Assembly (NCBI GenBank): GCA_946479255.1
Contig: CAMLFK010000133.1
Span: 1 to 12,960 of the forward strand
DNA: 12,960 nucleotides
Direction: 5' to 3'
Source of the DNA: an uncultured Oxalobacteraceae bacterium
GTDB taxonomy: Bacteria > Pseudomonadota > Gammaproteobacteria > Burkholderiales > Burkholderiaceae
In this document: piece after piece, positions 7,286 to 12,960 of the stretch
How positions within the stretch are numbered: position 1 is the first letter of the stretch
Layout of the letters: each line of letters begins with the position of its first letter
Translations under genes and position numbers: made by a program
Notes under the pieces: generated by a model
Databases searched by the model: none
The model's input: only the letters and a program-made list of their open reading frames with translations
What the model was told of the DNA's origin: nothing

Positions 7286-7310
7286 GCCGACCGTGTAATC
7301 TGTCGGCATG
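7286..7310 (+). promoter_or_regulatory. Possible leaderless start and dyad at the regulator gene
   Basis: GCCGAC (7286-7291) and GTCGGC (7302-7307) form a perfect 6-bp inverted repeat ending directly at the ATG (7308). Between the arms lies TAATCT (7296-7301), a -10-like hexamer whose last base is 6 bases before the A of ATG. No Shine-Dalgarno sequence is present. This geometry fits transcription starting at the ATG (leaderless mRNA), with the dyad as a possible autoregulatory operator. There is no good -35 hexamer, so the promoter call is tentative. Confidence 0.35.
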
Positions 7311-8528
7311 GATTCCCTCATCACCGCCTCCGCCCGCGCGCTCGCCGCGGGCGATCCGCTTGGCGCCCTGAACCGCGTGGCGCTGCGCGACGACCCGCCC
7401 GCGCTGGCCCTGCGCGGCATCGCCATGGCCCAGCTGGGCGAGCATGCGCGCGCCCGCGAGCTGCTGCGGCGCGCCGCCCGTGCCTTCGGCAATCGCGAGC
7501 CGCTGGCCCGCGCGCGCTGCGTGATCGCCGAGGCCGAGGTGGCGCTGGCCATGCGCGAACTGGGCAGCTCACCGCGCCCGCTGGCGGCCGCCCTGGCCGT
7601 CATCGAAGCACACGCCGACCACGCCAATGCCCTGCATGCCCGCCTGGTCGCCACGCGCCAGCTGCTGCTGCTGGGCCGCCTGCAGGAGGCCAAGGCAGCG
7701 CTGGCGCGGATCGATGCCAGTGCCGTGCCGCTCGCGCTGGTGGCAGTGGCCGAACTGACCGCTGCCGAGCTGGCGCTGCGTTCCCTGCGCATCGACAGCG
7801 CGCGCGAAGCGCTGGGCCGCGCCGAGCAAGCGGCCCGGCAAGCCCGCGTGCCGTCCCTGCTGGCCGAGGTGGCCGAAGCCCGCCAGGCGTTGACCCGCCC
7901 CGCCGCCCGCCAGCTCGGCCCCGGCGGCGTCCAGCTGCTGCGTCTGGACCAGGTAGCCGCCTTGCTGGAATCGAGCGCGCTGGTGGTGGACGGCTGCCGG
8001 CGCGGCCTGGGTGCCGGCGGCGTGTGGCGCCCGCTGGCCCGGCGGCCGGTACTGTTCGCCCTTGCGCTGGCGCTGGCCGAAGCCTGGCCTGGCGATGCCG
8101 GGCGCGACGAGCTGATCGCGCGCGCCTTCAACACCCGCCATGCCGACGACACCCACCGGGCCCGCCTGCGGGTCGAAATCGGCCGCCTGCGCGCGCAGCT
8201 AGCCCAGCTGGCCCGGATCGAGTCGACCACGCGCGGTTTTGCGCTGCGCCCGCTGGACGGGCGCGCGGTGGCCGTGCTGGCGCCGCCCATCGACGGCGAA
8301 CAGGCCGCGCTGGCGGCGTTGCTGGCCGATGGCGCCGCCTGGTCCACTTCGGCCCTGGCGCTGGCGCTGGACGCCAGCCAGCGCACGGTCCAGAGGGCGC
8401 TGGCCGACTTGCAGGCCGACGGGCGGGTGCGCGCAATCGGGCGCGGACCGGCCTGCCGCTGGCTGGCGCCACCCCTGGTGGAAATCACGACGATTTTGTT
8501 ACTCCCCGCTGCCCTGCCAATTAGTTAA
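7308..8528 (+). CDS. One-component regulator: helical TPR-like N-domain, OmpR-type winged helix, second HTH
   Basis: A 406-residue, probably cytoplasmic, transcription regulator. Residues 1 to ~190 are Ala/Leu/Arg-rich helical repeats resembling TPRs (LALRGIAMAQLGEHARARELLRRA). Residues ~245-315 match the OmpR/PhoB-type winged helix in outline: a helix (VLFALALALAEAWPG), the RDELIARAF helix, the recognition-helix region RARLRVEIGRLRAQL, and a wing ending TTRGFALRPL. Residues ~330-385 form a second helix-turn-helix of MarR/ArsR/Rrf2 style (STSALALALDASQRTVQRALADLQADGRVRAIGRG). No receiver domain or membrane segment is present. As first gene of a co-directional cluster it likely controls the genes downstream, which follow after 46 bp. 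The start lacks a Shine-Dalgarno site. The C-terminus, ITTILLLPAALPIS, is an oddly hydrophobic tail. Family assignment is by fold pattern; the ligand is unknown. Confidence 0.75.
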   Translation: MDSLITASARALAAGDPLGALNRVALRDDPPALALRGIAMAQLGEHARARELLRRAARAFGNREPLARARCVIAEAEVALAMRELGSSPRPLAAALAVIEAHADHANALHARLVATRQLLLLGRLQEAKAALARIDASAVPLALVAVAELTAAELALRSLRIDSAREALGRAEQAARQARVPSLLAEVAEARQALTRPAARQLGPGGVQLLRLDQVAALLESSALVVDGCRRGLGAGGVWRPLARRPVLFALALALAEAWPGDAGRDELIARAFNTRHADDTHRARLRVEIGRLRAQLAQLARIESTTRGFALRPLDGRAVAVLAPPIDGEQAALAALLADGAAWSTSALALALDASQRTVQRALADLQADGRVRAIGRGPACRWLAPPLVEITTILLLPAALPIS

Positions 8529-8530
8529 AG

Positions 8531-8571
8531 TGCTCCTGCGGCGCCAATCAAGGCGCGCCACACCAGGAGCA
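8531..8571 (+). promoter_or_regulatory. Hairpin covering the ribosome binding site of the beta-propeller gene
   Basis: TGCTCCTG (8531-8538) pairs perfectly with CAGGAGCA (8564-8571), and inside it GCGCC (8541-8545) can pair with GGCGC (8552-8556) around a 6-base loop. The 3' arm contains the Shine-Dalgarno AGGAG (8565-8569) of the gene starting at 8575, so folding would hide it. The hairpin begins two bases after the upstream stop codon (8526-8528). It could give translational control or be a protein-binding dyad; no U-run follows, so it is not an intrinsic terminator. Confidence 0.5.
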
Positions 8572-8574
8572 GCC

Positions 8575-9249
8575 ATGAACAGCAAAGCAGCCAAACAAGA
8601 ACGTTCGCGCCCAGCCGAGATCGTGCGCGAATACGGTCCCTTCGAGGGCACCGACCGCGTGGCCGGCGTCACCCATGACGGCAAGCATGTATGGGCCGCC
8701 ACCGGCGACAAACTGGTCGCCTTTCTTCCCGCCGACGGCCAGCCGGTCCGCACCCTGGAGCGTGCCTGCGACGCCGGCACCACCTTCGACGGCACCTACC
8801 TGTACCAGATCGCCGAAGCGCGCATCGACAAGATCGATCCGGCCAGCGGCGCCGTGGTGGCCACCATCCCGGCACCAGGCCACGGCAGCGACTCGGGCCT
8901 GGCCTGGGCCGAAGGCAGCCTGTGGGTCGGCCAGTACCGCGAGCGCAAGATCCACCAGATCGATCCGGCTACCGGCGCCATCATCCGCACCATCGAATCG
9001 AACCGTTTCGTGACCGGCGTGACCTGGGTCGACGGCGAGCTGTGGCACGGCACCTGGGATGGCGACGACAGCGACATCCGCCGCATCGACCCGCACAGCG
9101 GCGCCGTGATCGAACGGCTGGAGATGCCGCCTGGCGCCGGTGTCAGCGGCCTCGAATCCGATGGCGCCGACCTGTTTTACGCCGGCGGCGGCACCAGCGG
9201 CAAGGTGCGCGCGGTACGGCGCCCGCAAGCATCTACCAATCAATCCTGA
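8575..9249 (+). CDS. Glutamine-cyclotransferase-like / SMP-30-like beta-propeller protein
   Basis: A 224-residue protein without signal peptide, so probably cytoplasmic. The ATG at 8575 has AGGAG five bases upstream. Propeller-blade repeats are visible: DKIDPASGAVVATI, HQIDPATGAIIRTI and RRIDPHSGAVIERL, each followed by a Gly/Trp-rich strand (LAWAEGSLWVGQY, VTWVDGELWHGTW). This wording is typical of small proteins labelled glutamine cyclotransferase, which I recall occurring near DUF899 genes in soil proteobacteria. True glutaminyl cyclases of this fold are exported and longer, so enzymatic activity is doubtful; ligand binding or hydrolysis as in SMP-30 lactonases is an alternative. It precedes the DUF899 gene by 18 bp and is probably co-transcribed with it. 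Confidence 0.7.
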   Translation: MNSKAAKQERSRPAEIVREYGPFEGTDRVAGVTHDGKHVWAATGDKLVAFLPADGQPVRTLERACDAGTTFDGTYLYQIAEARIDKIDPASGAVVATIPAPGHGSDSGLAWAEGSLWVGQYRERKIHQIDPATGAIIRTIESNRFVTGVTWVDGELWHGTWDGDDSDIRRIDPHSGAVIERLEMPPGAGVSGLESDGADLFYAGGGTSGKVRAVRRPQASTNQS

Positions 9250-9267
9250 ATACTCAAGGAGAATCGC

Positions 9268-10035
9268 ATGGATACCGTGAACCTGAATCTCAATGACCAT
9301 ACGGTCGTCTCGCAAGACCGCTGGATCGCCGAGCGCAAGACCCTGTTGAACCGTGAAAAGGAACTGACCCAGCTGCACGACCAGGTCGCGCGCGAACGGC
9401 GCGCACTGCCGTGGGTACACGTCGACAAGAACTATGTGTTTGAAACCCCAAGCGGGGCGCGCACCCTGGCCGAGCTGTTCGAAGGCCGGCGCCAGCTGCT
9501 GGTCCAGCACTTCATGTTCGGCCCCGGCTGGGAACAGGGCTGCCAGAGCTGCTCCTACATGGCCGACCACATCGGCGGCATGCAAGTGCACCTTGAACAC
9601 CGCGACGTCACCGTGCTGGTGGTGTCGCGCGCCACGCTGCCCGAGATCGAGCGCTTCCGCCAGCGCATGGGCTGGCAGTTCAAGTGGGTATCCTCGAACG
9701 GCAGCGAGTTTAACTACGACTTCGGCGTCAGCTTCAAGCCGGAGGAGCTGGCCACGGGCGAAGTGGACTACAACTTCGTCAAGCAGCCCTTCCCGCGCGA
9801 GGAAGCGCCCGGCATCAGCGTGTTTTACAAAAATGACGCGGGCGAGATCTTCCGCACCTATTCGACCTATGGCCGCGGCGTCGAAGTCATGATGGGCACT
9901 TACCAGATGCTCGACCTGGTTCCCAAGGGCCGCGACGAGCACAACGCCGCCTACACCATGGACTGGGTGCGCCACCACGACCGTTATGAGCCGAACGCGC
10001 CGGCTCCCGCAGCCTGCTGCCACGCCAAGGCCTGA
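9268..10035 (+). CDS. DUF899 thioredoxin-like family protein
   Basis: A 255-residue protein of the DUF899 family (COG4312; thioredoxin-like fold). Start at 9268 with AAGGAG about 9 bases upstream. Hallmarks seen: the N-terminal RWIAERKTLLNREKELTQL helix, then RRALPWVHVDKNYVFET, the strand QLLVQHFMFGPGWEQG, and the redox-type motif CQSC at Cys92-Cys95 followed by SYMADHI. Downstream are VVSRATLPEIERFRQRMGWQFKWVSS and GISVFYKNDAGEIFRTYSTYGRG. The protein ends AACCHAKA, giving an extra Cys-Cys-His (250-252) that could bind metal or act as a resolving thiol. It probably acts as a cytoplasmic thiol oxidoreductase or peroxiredoxin-like protein; no substrate is established for the family. Its stop overlaps the Shine-Dalgarno site of the next gene. 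Confidence 0.88.
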   Translation: MDTVNLNLNDHTVVSQDRWIAERKTLLNREKELTQLHDQVARERRALPWVHVDKNYVFETPSGARTLAELFEGRRQLLVQHFMFGPGWEQGCQSCSYMADHIGGMQVHLEHRDVTVLVVSRATLPEIERFRQRMGWQFKWVSSNGSEFNYDFGVSFKPEELATGEVDYNFVKQPFPREEAPGISVFYKNDAGEIFRTYSTYGRGVEVMMGTYQMLDLVPKGRDEHNAAYTMDWVRHHDRYEPNAPAPAACCHAKA

Positions 10036-10043
10036 GGTGAGCG

Positions 10044-10580
10044 ATGGACACCCTGTGGCCATGGCTGGTAGTGGCGGGCGCCGGCTGCCTGCACGCCTTG
10101 CACCCGGCCAGTGGCTGGATGTTCGCCGCGGCCTGGGGTGTGCGTTCCAAGGATCGCGGCCAGGCGCTGAAGGCCTTGCTGCCGATCGCGGGCGGCCATG
10201 CACTCTCGATCGTGCTGACCGGCGCCGCGGTGGTGCTTGGGCTGTCGATGAACCGCGGCCTGCTGCAGATATTGACGGGCGCACTGCTGGTCCTCGTGGT
10301 GGCGCTTCACATACTGCGCCGCACTGTCCGCACGCCCACCAGCTACCTGGGACTGGCGCTGTGGTCCTTCATGATGGGCAGCGCCCACGGCGCCGGCTTG
10401 ATGCTGGTGCCGGCCCTGATGCCGCTTTGCGTGGGCGCTGACACGGGCCCGGGACCGCTGGCGATGGCGCTGGCCGCGGTCAGCGTTCATACCCTCGCGA
10501 TGCTCGCCGTGACCGGCCTGATTGCCAGCGGCGCCTGCCGCGCCATCGCCGCCTGCACGCGGCGCCGCGCGATCCCATAG
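10044..10580 (+). CDS. Small His-rich integral membrane protein, possibly a divergent metal exporter
   Basis: A 178-residue protein starting at 10044, 8 bases after the DUF899 stop; the Shine-Dalgarno GAGGTGA overlaps that stop, indicating coupling. About five hydrophobic segments are seen (roughly residues 4-33, 44-67, 72-91, 101-131 and 138-160). Six histidines lie in or beside them: CLHALHP (His17, His20), GGHALS (His52), His89, GSAHGAG (His115) and VHTLAM (His149). The H-A-L...H and G-G-H-x-L-S patterns recall NicO/RcnA nickel-cobalt exporters and HupE-like proteins, but the canonical HX4DH is absent and the protein is shorter. Metal transport is therefore an inference. The C-terminus is basic with three Cys (CRAIAAC plus an earlier LC). 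Confidence 0.7.
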   Translation: MDTLWPWLVVAGAGCLHALHPASGWMFAAAWGVRSKDRGQALKALLPIAGGHALSIVLTGAAVVLGLSMNRGLLQILTGALLVLVVALHILRRTVRTPTSYLGLALWSFMMGSAHGAGLMLVPALMPLCVGADTGPGPLAMALAAVSVHTLAMLAVTGLIASGACRAIAACTRRRAIP

Positions 10581-10583
10581 AAT

Positions 10584-10608
10584 GTGATGACACTTAGCGT
10601 GTCATCAC
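10584..10608. promoter_or_regulatory. 10-bp perfect inverted repeat, candidate operator or hairpin
   Basis: GTGATGACAC (10584-10593) and GTGTCATCAC (10599-10608) are perfectly complementary around the 5-base spacer TTAGC. The dyad lies 3 bases after the membrane-protein stop codon and 18 bases before the GFA start codon. It lacks a T-run, so it is unlikely to be a full intrinsic terminator. Its size suits a TetR- or MarR-type repressor site, or an mRNA hairpin separating the last gene from the operon. Confidence 0.55.
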
Positions 10609-10626
10609 TTCATTGGGGAGAGCACC

Positions 10627-10992
10627 ATGTTGAAAGGAAGCTGTTTATGCGGGGGCGTCGCGTACGCCGTCGATGGACCGGTCGAAAGTGCCAGCCACTG
10701 TTTCTGCACCATGTGTCAGAAGCAGCATGGCGCCGGTGCCGGATCGTATGCCAACGTCGCCAGCGCCGATCTGCAGCTCACGCGCGGCGCCGACCTGGTG
10801 ACCGAGTATGCCTCGTCCGATCATGGCCGCCGCGCCTTCTGCAGCGTGTGCGGCTCGACCCTGTTCTGGCGCAGCACCGACAGCCCGGAACGTAACGCCG
10901 TCACCCTGGGCACGCTGGACACGCCCTACAACGGGCCGGTCGAGCGCCTGCTGTTCACCGATACCAAACCTGGCTGGCTGCCCACCAGCTGA
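10627..10992 (+). CDS. GFA-family zinc protein (glutathione-dependent formaldehyde-activating enzyme / CENP-V type)
   Basis: A 121-residue cytoplasmic protein with a clear GGGGAG ribosome binding site. It carries the complete GFA cysteine pattern: Cys6 and Cys8 (CLCGG), Cys25, Cys27 and Cys30 (HCFCTMCQKQHG), and Cys72 and Cys75 (FCSVCGSTLFW). In the family this set binds two zinc ions. The founding member was reported to promote S-hydroxymethylglutathione formation from formaldehyde and glutathione, but most members have no proven substrate. It is somewhat short compared with the usual 130-190 residues, ending DTKPGWLPTS. It is last in the co-directional cluster, separated from the membrane-protein gene by a strong dyad, so it may be partly independently expressed. 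Confidence 0.88.
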   Translation: MLKGSCLCGGVAYAVDGPVESASHCFCTMCQKQHGAGAGSYANVASADLQLTRGADLVTEYASSDHGRRAFCSVCGSTLFWRSTDSPERNAVTLGTLDTPYNGPVERLLFTDTKPGWLPTS

Positions 10993-11033
10993 TCACGTTT
11001 TCGTTATCGTTATCAAGGCAGCGTGAAATGTAG

Positions 11034-11062
11034 GCGACAAGGCGGTTTTCTATATGTAAAAT
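11034..11062 (+). promoter_or_regulatory. Sigma70-like promoter for the fucosidase gene
   Basis: GCGACA (11034-11039, 4 of 6 to consensus) and TAAAAT (11057-11062, 5 of 6) are separated by exactly 17 bp. A start near 11069 would give a leader of about 70 nt to the ATG at 11141. It lies in an AT-rich stretch after the GFA stop and suggests the fucosidase is transcribed separately from the upstream cluster. Confidence 0.5.
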
Positions 11063-11140
11063 ACCGAAGGGTTCTCCCTCAACTTACGCAGCAGCGCGCG
11101 CCAGTGCGACCAGACTGCGCCACCACCCCTTGGATCCCCC

Positions 11141-12799
11141 ATGAATCGACGAAAAATTTTGCGCAGCCTCCTGACCGCCATGTCGGCCACTGCGCTGCCC
11201 ACGTTCGCCCGCTCCGCCGAACAAACCCCAAACGGCAGCGAGCCGATGGCCAGCGGACCATTTGCCCCCGACTGGCAATCCCTGTCCAAATACAAGACGC
11301 CGGACTGGTTCCGCAACGCCAAATTCGGGATCTGGGCTCATTGGGGACCGCAATGCGAGCCGGAATTCGGCGACTGGTATGCCCGTTCCATGTATGACGA
11401 GGGCAGCGAAGCCTACCGCCATCACCTGGACAAATACGGCCATCCGTCCAAGGTAGGGTTCAAGGATGTGATCCGTCGCTGGAAGGCCGAAAAGTGGAAT
11501 CCCGATGAGCTGGTGGGGCTGTACAAGCGCGCAGGCGCGCGCTACTTCATGGCGCTGGCCAATCACCACGACAATTTCGACCTGTACGACAGCAAATACC
11601 AGAAATCGTGGAATTCAACGAAGATGGGACCGCGCAAGGATTTGATCGGCGGCTGGGAGAAGGCCGCGCGCAAGCATGGCCTGCCCTTCGGCGTCAGTGT
11701 GCATGCCGCGCACGCCTGGACCTGGTTCGAGACCGCCCAGCGCGCGGACAAGAAGGGCCCGCTGGCCGGCGTGCCCTACGACGGAAAACTGCGCAAGAGC
11801 GACGGCAAGGGAACTTGGTGGGAAGGCCTCGATCCTCAGGAACTGTACGCGCAAAACCATCCGCTCAGCGAGCGCAGCGAGGATGTCAATGCCATCCACT
11901 CGCAGTGGAACTGGGGTAACGGCGCAGCGCCCGTGTCGAAGGCGTACGCGGAGAACTTCTACAACCGCACGATCGACCTGATCAACAAGTACAACCCGGA
12001 GATGCTCTATTTCGACGATACCGCCCTGCCCCTGTGGCCGGTCAGCGACGTCGGCCTGCGCATCGCCGCGCACATGTACAACCGCAGCCTGGCCAAGAAC
12101 GGCAAGGTGGAGGCGGTCATCAACGGGAAGATTCTCGACGAGCTGCAGCGCCAGTGCCTGGTGTGGGACGTCGAGCGCGGCCACAGCAACCGCATCGAGC
12201 CTTTCCCGTGGCAGACCTGCACTTGCATTGGGTCCTGGCACTATGACCGCCGGATCTACGACAAGAAGAGCTACAAGAGCGCAAGCACGGTGATCCAGAC
12301 GCTGATCGACGTGGTCAGCAAGAACGGCAACCTGCTGCTCAGCGTCCCGGTGCGCGGCAACGGCACCATCGACGAACAGGAACGCGCCGTTGTCGAGCAG
12401 ATCGGCCAATGGATGGCCGTGCAAAGCGAAGGCATCTACGACACCCAGCCATGGGCCGTGTATGGCGAAGGCCCGGTCATGAGCAAGGTCGCGCCGATGC
12501 AGGCCCAGGGATTCAATGAAGGCAAGAGCGCGCCTTACAGCGCCGAAGACATCCGCTTCACCGCCAAGGGCGACAGCATCTATGCCTTCGTCATGGCATG
12601 GCCCGGCTCGCGCACGGTGCTGATCAAGAGCTTGAAGCGCGATGGCCCGCACACCAAGCGCGCCATCGCCCGCATCAGCTCACCCGGGGTGGCCGACGCG
12701 CTGGCGTTCACGCAAACGGACGAGGGCTTGCTGGTCAAACTGCCGGCCTCGATGCCGGCTACGCCAAACCCGTTCGCGCTGCGGATCGTTCAGGCTTAA
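11141..12799 (+). CDS. Alpha-L-fucosidase, GH29, Tat-exported
   Basis: A 552-residue glycoside hydrolase family 29 enzyme that would release L-fucose from fucosylated glycans outside the cytoplasm. The N-terminus has a twin-arginine signal (NRRKILR, residues 2-8, hydrophobic to ~22, likely cleavage near ARS-AE at 25). GH29 hallmarks: KFGIWAHWG (61-69), WNPDELVGLYKRAGARYFMALANHHDNF (His142-His143-Asp144), KDLIGGW, and PEMLYFDDTALPLW, where Asp292 aligns with the family nucleophile. A C-terminal beta-domain follows from about residue 420. The acid/base Glu cannot be fixed by eye. Residues ~205-260 (from KGPLAGV through NWGNGAAP) look longer than in compact GH29 enzymes. The start ATG lacks a good Shine-Dalgarno site, but it is the only one placing the Tat motif correctly. 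A promoter at 11034-11062 and terminator at 12808-12834 frame it as a single-gene unit. Confidence 0.92.
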   Translation: MNRRKILRSLLTAMSATALPTFARSAEQTPNGSEPMASGPFAPDWQSLSKYKTPDWFRNAKFGIWAHWGPQCEPEFGDWYARSMYDEGSEAYRHHLDKYGHPSKVGFKDVIRRWKAEKWNPDELVGLYKRAGARYFMALANHHDNFDLYDSKYQKSWNSTKMGPRKDLIGGWEKAARKHGLPFGVSVHAAHAWTWFETAQRADKKGPLAGVPYDGKLRKSDGKGTWWEGLDPQELYAQNHPLSERSEDVNAIHSQWNWGNGAAPVSKAYAENFYNRTIDLINKYNPEMLYFDDTALPLWPVSDVGLRIAAHMYNRSLAKNGKVEAVINGKILDELQRQCLVWDVERGHSNRIEPFPWQTCTCIGSWHYDRRIYDKKSYKSASTVIQTLIDVVSKNGNLLLSVPVRGNGTIDEQERAVVEQIGQWMAVQSEGIYDTQPWAVYGEGPVMSKVAPMQAQGFNEGKSAPYSAEDIRFTAKGDSIYAFVMAWPGSRTVLIKSLKRDGPHTKRAIARISSPGVADALAFTQTDEGLLVKLPASMPATPNPFALRIVQA

Positions 12800-12807
12800 G
12801 AAACGAA

Positions 12808-12834
12808 GGGCGCGGTCCGAGACCGCGCTCTTTT
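12808..12834 (+). terminator. Rho-independent terminator after the fucosidase gene
   Basis: GGGCGCGGTC (12808-12817) and GACCGCGCTC (12821-12830) form a 10-bp stem (one G-U pair) with loop CGA, followed by TTTT (12831-12834). It begins 8 bases after the fucosidase stop codon. It also immediately follows the SDR stop on the minus strand, where the 3' tail is less T-rich, so it may work weakly in both directions. Confidence 0.8.
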
Positions 12835-12960
12835 CTAGCCCTGGAGTGTGATGAAACCGCCGTCGATCGGATAGTCGGTCCCGGTAATGAAAGACGCCTC
12901 GTCACTGCACAGGTACAGCGCCAGCGCGGCCACTTCTTCCGACTTGGCCATGCGGCCGAT
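12835..12960 (-). CDS. Short-chain dehydrogenase/reductase, C-terminal fragment (5' part beyond window)
   Basis: The minus strand reads 41 codons to the TAG at 12837-12835. The sequence begins IGRMAKSEEVAALALYLCSD and continues EASFITGTDYPIDGGFITLQG. This is the classical SDR C-terminus: the G-R-x-x-x-x-E-E-[IV]-A helix, the YL-x-SDEASF-x-TG strand and the D-G-G cofactor/tetramer motif. Such NAD(P)-dependent oxidoreductases act in the cytoplasm on sugars, sugar acids or acyl carriers. Its convergent position next to a fucosidase makes an L-fucose pathway dehydrogenase possible, but the substrate cannot be told from this fragment. The start and the Ser-Tyr-Lys active site are outside the window. 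Confidence 0.9.
   Translation of the reverse strand: MGRMAKSEEVAALALYLCSDEASFITGTDYPIDGGFITLQG

Noticed and set aside
7133..8488. Minus-strand open frame opposite the regulator gene
   Set aside because: Ser/Arg/Ala-rich low-complexity translation typical of antisense frames in GC-rich genes.
8548..10284. Minus-strand open frame of 578 codons opposite the propeller, DUF899 and membrane genes
   Set aside because: It spans three well-supported plus-strand genes and shows no recognisable domain or ribosome binding site.

Overview
The window looks like a chromosomal segment of a high-GC Gram-negative bacterium, most likely a beta-proteobacterium of the Oxalobacteraceae type (Massilia / Duganella / Janthinobacterium-like). 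The pointers are GC-rich coding frames with GC-rich third positions, a large TonB-dependent outer-membrane receptor, a Tat-exported glycosidase, and the DUF899 and GFA families common in soil proteobacteria. No rRNA, tRNA, CRISPR array, transposase or phage gene was seen. The genus assignment is inference; no marker gene is present.

Layout. (1) 1-880, minus strand: the 5' end of a repeat-protein gene that runs off the left edge. It is built from octapeptide units (consensus L-T-T-x-Q-V-A-x) nested in a 58-residue higher-order repeat. (2) 881-1540: intergenic. It holds a strong minus-strand intrinsic terminator and a 163-bp imperfect palindrome that begins at the stop codon of the next gene and looks like an inserted miniature mobile element. 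(3) 1541-4555, minus: a 1004-residue TonB-dependent receptor with signal peptide and TonB box. (4) 4556-5445: about 890 bp of AT-richer non-coding DNA between divergent genes, containing a perfect 14-bp CG-centred palindrome typical of LacI-family operators. (5) 5446-7242, plus: an exported TPR protein with an apparently inactivated gluzincin-like domain and a TonB-box-like N-terminus. (6) 7308-10992, plus: a five-gene cluster: a TPR/double-HTH regulator, a glutamine-cyclotransferase-like beta-propeller, a DUF899 thioredoxin-like protein, a small histidine-rich membrane protein, and a GFA-family zinc protein. (7) 11141-12799, plus: a Tat-secreted GH29 alpha-L-fucosidase with its own sigma70-like promoter and intrinsic terminator. 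(8) 12835-12960, minus: the C-terminus of a short-chain dehydrogenase converging on the fucosidase.

How the parts may work together. The receptor with its LacI-type operator and the fucosidase plus SDR suggest carbohydrate capture and use (glycan uptake, fucose release, oxidation), although they are separated by the cluster in (6). That cluster combines cysteine-rich redox and zinc proteins, a membrane protein with six His in or near its helices, and a dedicated one-component regulator. It reads as a compact, poorly characterised thiol, metal or aldehyde stress module and is the best candidate here for an undescribed system. Several inverted repeats sit at its gene junctions, one of them covering a ribosome binding site.
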